Shown here in pieces: positions 5,506 through 6,214 of a stretch of 6,214 bases of DNA. A program made the position numbers and the translations under genes. The notes below the pieces were generated by a model. The model was given only the letters and a program-made list of their open reading frames with translations. It made no database searches and was not told the DNA's origin. Within the stretch, counting starts at the first letter, position 1. Every line of letters begins with the position of its first letter. The stretch covers positions 1 through 6,214 of the forward strand of contig JAGXIA010000125.1 of assembly GCA_024635885.1 (NCBI GenBank). The letters are read 5' to 3'. The DNA comes from Helicobacteraceae bacterium (GTDB lineage Bacteria > Campylobacterota > Campylobacteria > Campylobacterales > Sulfurimonadaceae).

Positions 5506-6214
5506 TTATCTGGTCAAGAAGAATAAAAACTTATCATTATCAAAGGCTAAATCTACTTGCGCACCCTTCCTTCCAAAGGTCATATCTAGTAAATCGTTAA
5601 TATCACTGTATGTTCTAGGAAGAGTGATATTTACACTAATCCCTTGGTCTGCTAAGAGACTTTTTACTTTTCCACCAATTATATTTACCAATTCTGAGAG
5701 TGAATCTAAAATCAATTCTACATCGTCAGTACTTTCACCTATAAGTAATTCACATGATTTTTTAGCTATCTCTTTTGGAAAGACTAAGATTATCATTCCA
5801 TCCATATCTCCATAAAAACCTATGGAACTGGCAATTTTATCTGTTTTATCTGCTATAGTAATTTCATTAATCTGGACAGCTTCTTTAAGTGCTTTGGAAT
5901 TTGTCATCATCTCTATTGTTACAACGGTTGCATCTATAAACCTCGGAAGTTCCGTTACTGTAAGTCTTTTCAAATTTCGCTTATTTTTCATGACAGCGGC
6001 ACTGCTTCCGCCAAGCTCTGCCATTAATTCTTTATCGTGTAATATATCATCCATCTGTGAAAAAAACATAATCCCGGCATCTTCCATAGTTTCTTGAAAA
6101 GAAACTGGCGTTTTTTCAAAAGAAAGCCCGGCAAAACATATTGTGGCATTATATTCAGCAGCTGCACTCGACAGTCTGGAGAAAAAGTTAAGAGCATGCA
6201 CATTCATACTAATA
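5506..6214 (-). CDS. CheX-like chemotaxis protein with N-terminal STAS remnant (5' end outside window)
   Basis: The C-terminal portion resembles the CheX/CheC family of phosphatases that remove phosphate from CheY-P in chemotaxis. The key feature is SELVNIIGGKVKSLL (171-185, counted from the Met codon at 6207), where Glu172 and Asn175 form the ExxN phosphatase motif. LPRFIDATVVTIEMM (87-101) matches the usual start of a CheX domain, and GFYGDMDGMIILVFP (130-144) its central strands. Only one ExxN motif is visible, as in CheX rather than CheC. Residues 1-50 (LNFFSRLSSAAAEYNATICFAGL, then DAGIMFF) look like the second half of a STAS domain. The frame has no stop between that Met and the right edge, so the Met is probably internal and the true start lies beyond 6214. 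A signalling role is inferred from family; the domain pair might sense or scaffold as well as dephosphorylate. It is followed after 69 bases by rpe, with no obvious functional link. Confidence 0.72.
   Translation of the reverse strand, partial: ISMNVHALNFFSRLSSAAAEYNATICFAGLSFEKTPVSFQETMEDAGIMFFSQMDDILHDKELMAELGGSSAAVMKNKRNLKRLTVTELPRFIDATVVTIEMMTNSKALKEAVQINEITIADKTDKIASSIGFYGDMDGMIILVFPKEIAKKSCELLIGESTDDVELILDSLSELVNIIGGKVKSLLADQGISVNITLPRTYSDINDLLDMTFGRKGAQVDLAFDNDKFLFFLTR

Noticed and set aside
5822..6097. A 91-codon plus-strand frame encoding a hydrophobic, membrane-like peptide opposite the CheX-like gene
   Set aside because: Hydrophobic composition is what the complement of charged helix codons yields. 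No promoter or ribosome binding site was evident, and the opposite strand carries a recognisable family motif.
1..6214. A novel accessory, defence or mobile system
   Set aside because: All long frames are recognisable housekeeping or signalling genes with intact motifs. I saw no transposase, integrase, toxin-antitoxin pair, CRISPR-like spaced repeats or RNA gene.

Overview
The window is an AT-rich, gene-dense piece of bacterial chromosome. Protein character, gene content and order (fabG, acpP, fabF, accA on one side; rpe and a dnaQ-type exonuclease together on the other) suggest a Campylobacterota (Epsilonproteobacteria) genome, most like Sulfurimonas and its relatives. This assignment rests on recall of family sequences and gene order, not on a search.

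Left part, plus strand (1-3399): a type II fatty acid synthesis cluster. fabG (3-ketoacyl-ACP reductase) begins 9 bases into the window. It is followed by a perfect inverted repeat that contains its stop codon. acpP (acyl carrier protein) has its own extended -10 promoter and is followed by a terminator-like hairpin. fabF (ketosynthase II) and accA (acetyl-CoA carboxylase carboxyltransferase alpha) come next, 17 bases apart and probably co-transcribed. AccA helps make malonyl-CoA, AcpP carries the growing chain, FabF condenses and FabG reduces, so the four genes cover the supply, carrier, condensation and first reduction steps of chain elongation.

Right part, minus strand (3403-6214, read right to left): a partial gene for a CheX-like protein whose N-terminal residues look like the end of a STAS domain; it runs off the right edge. 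A 69-base gap with a -10 box follows, then the tight group rpe (ribulose-phosphate 3-epimerase), trpF (phosphoribosylanthranilate isomerase) and a DEDDh exonuclease of the DnaQ/epsilon family. rpe and trpF are 2 bases apart; trpF and dnaQ overlap by 11 bases.

The two gene groups converge at 3399/3403 with only three bases between stop codons. One perfect 8-bp inverted repeat contains both stops.

No mobile element, CRISPR array, tRNA/rRNA gene or defence-type locus is visible, and no stretch over 300 bases lacks a gene. This looks like an ordinary housekeeping region. The points worth a second look are small: stop codons buried in hairpins, two competing hairpins after acpP, the STAS-CheX fusion cut by the window edge, and trpF lying between rpe and dnaQ.
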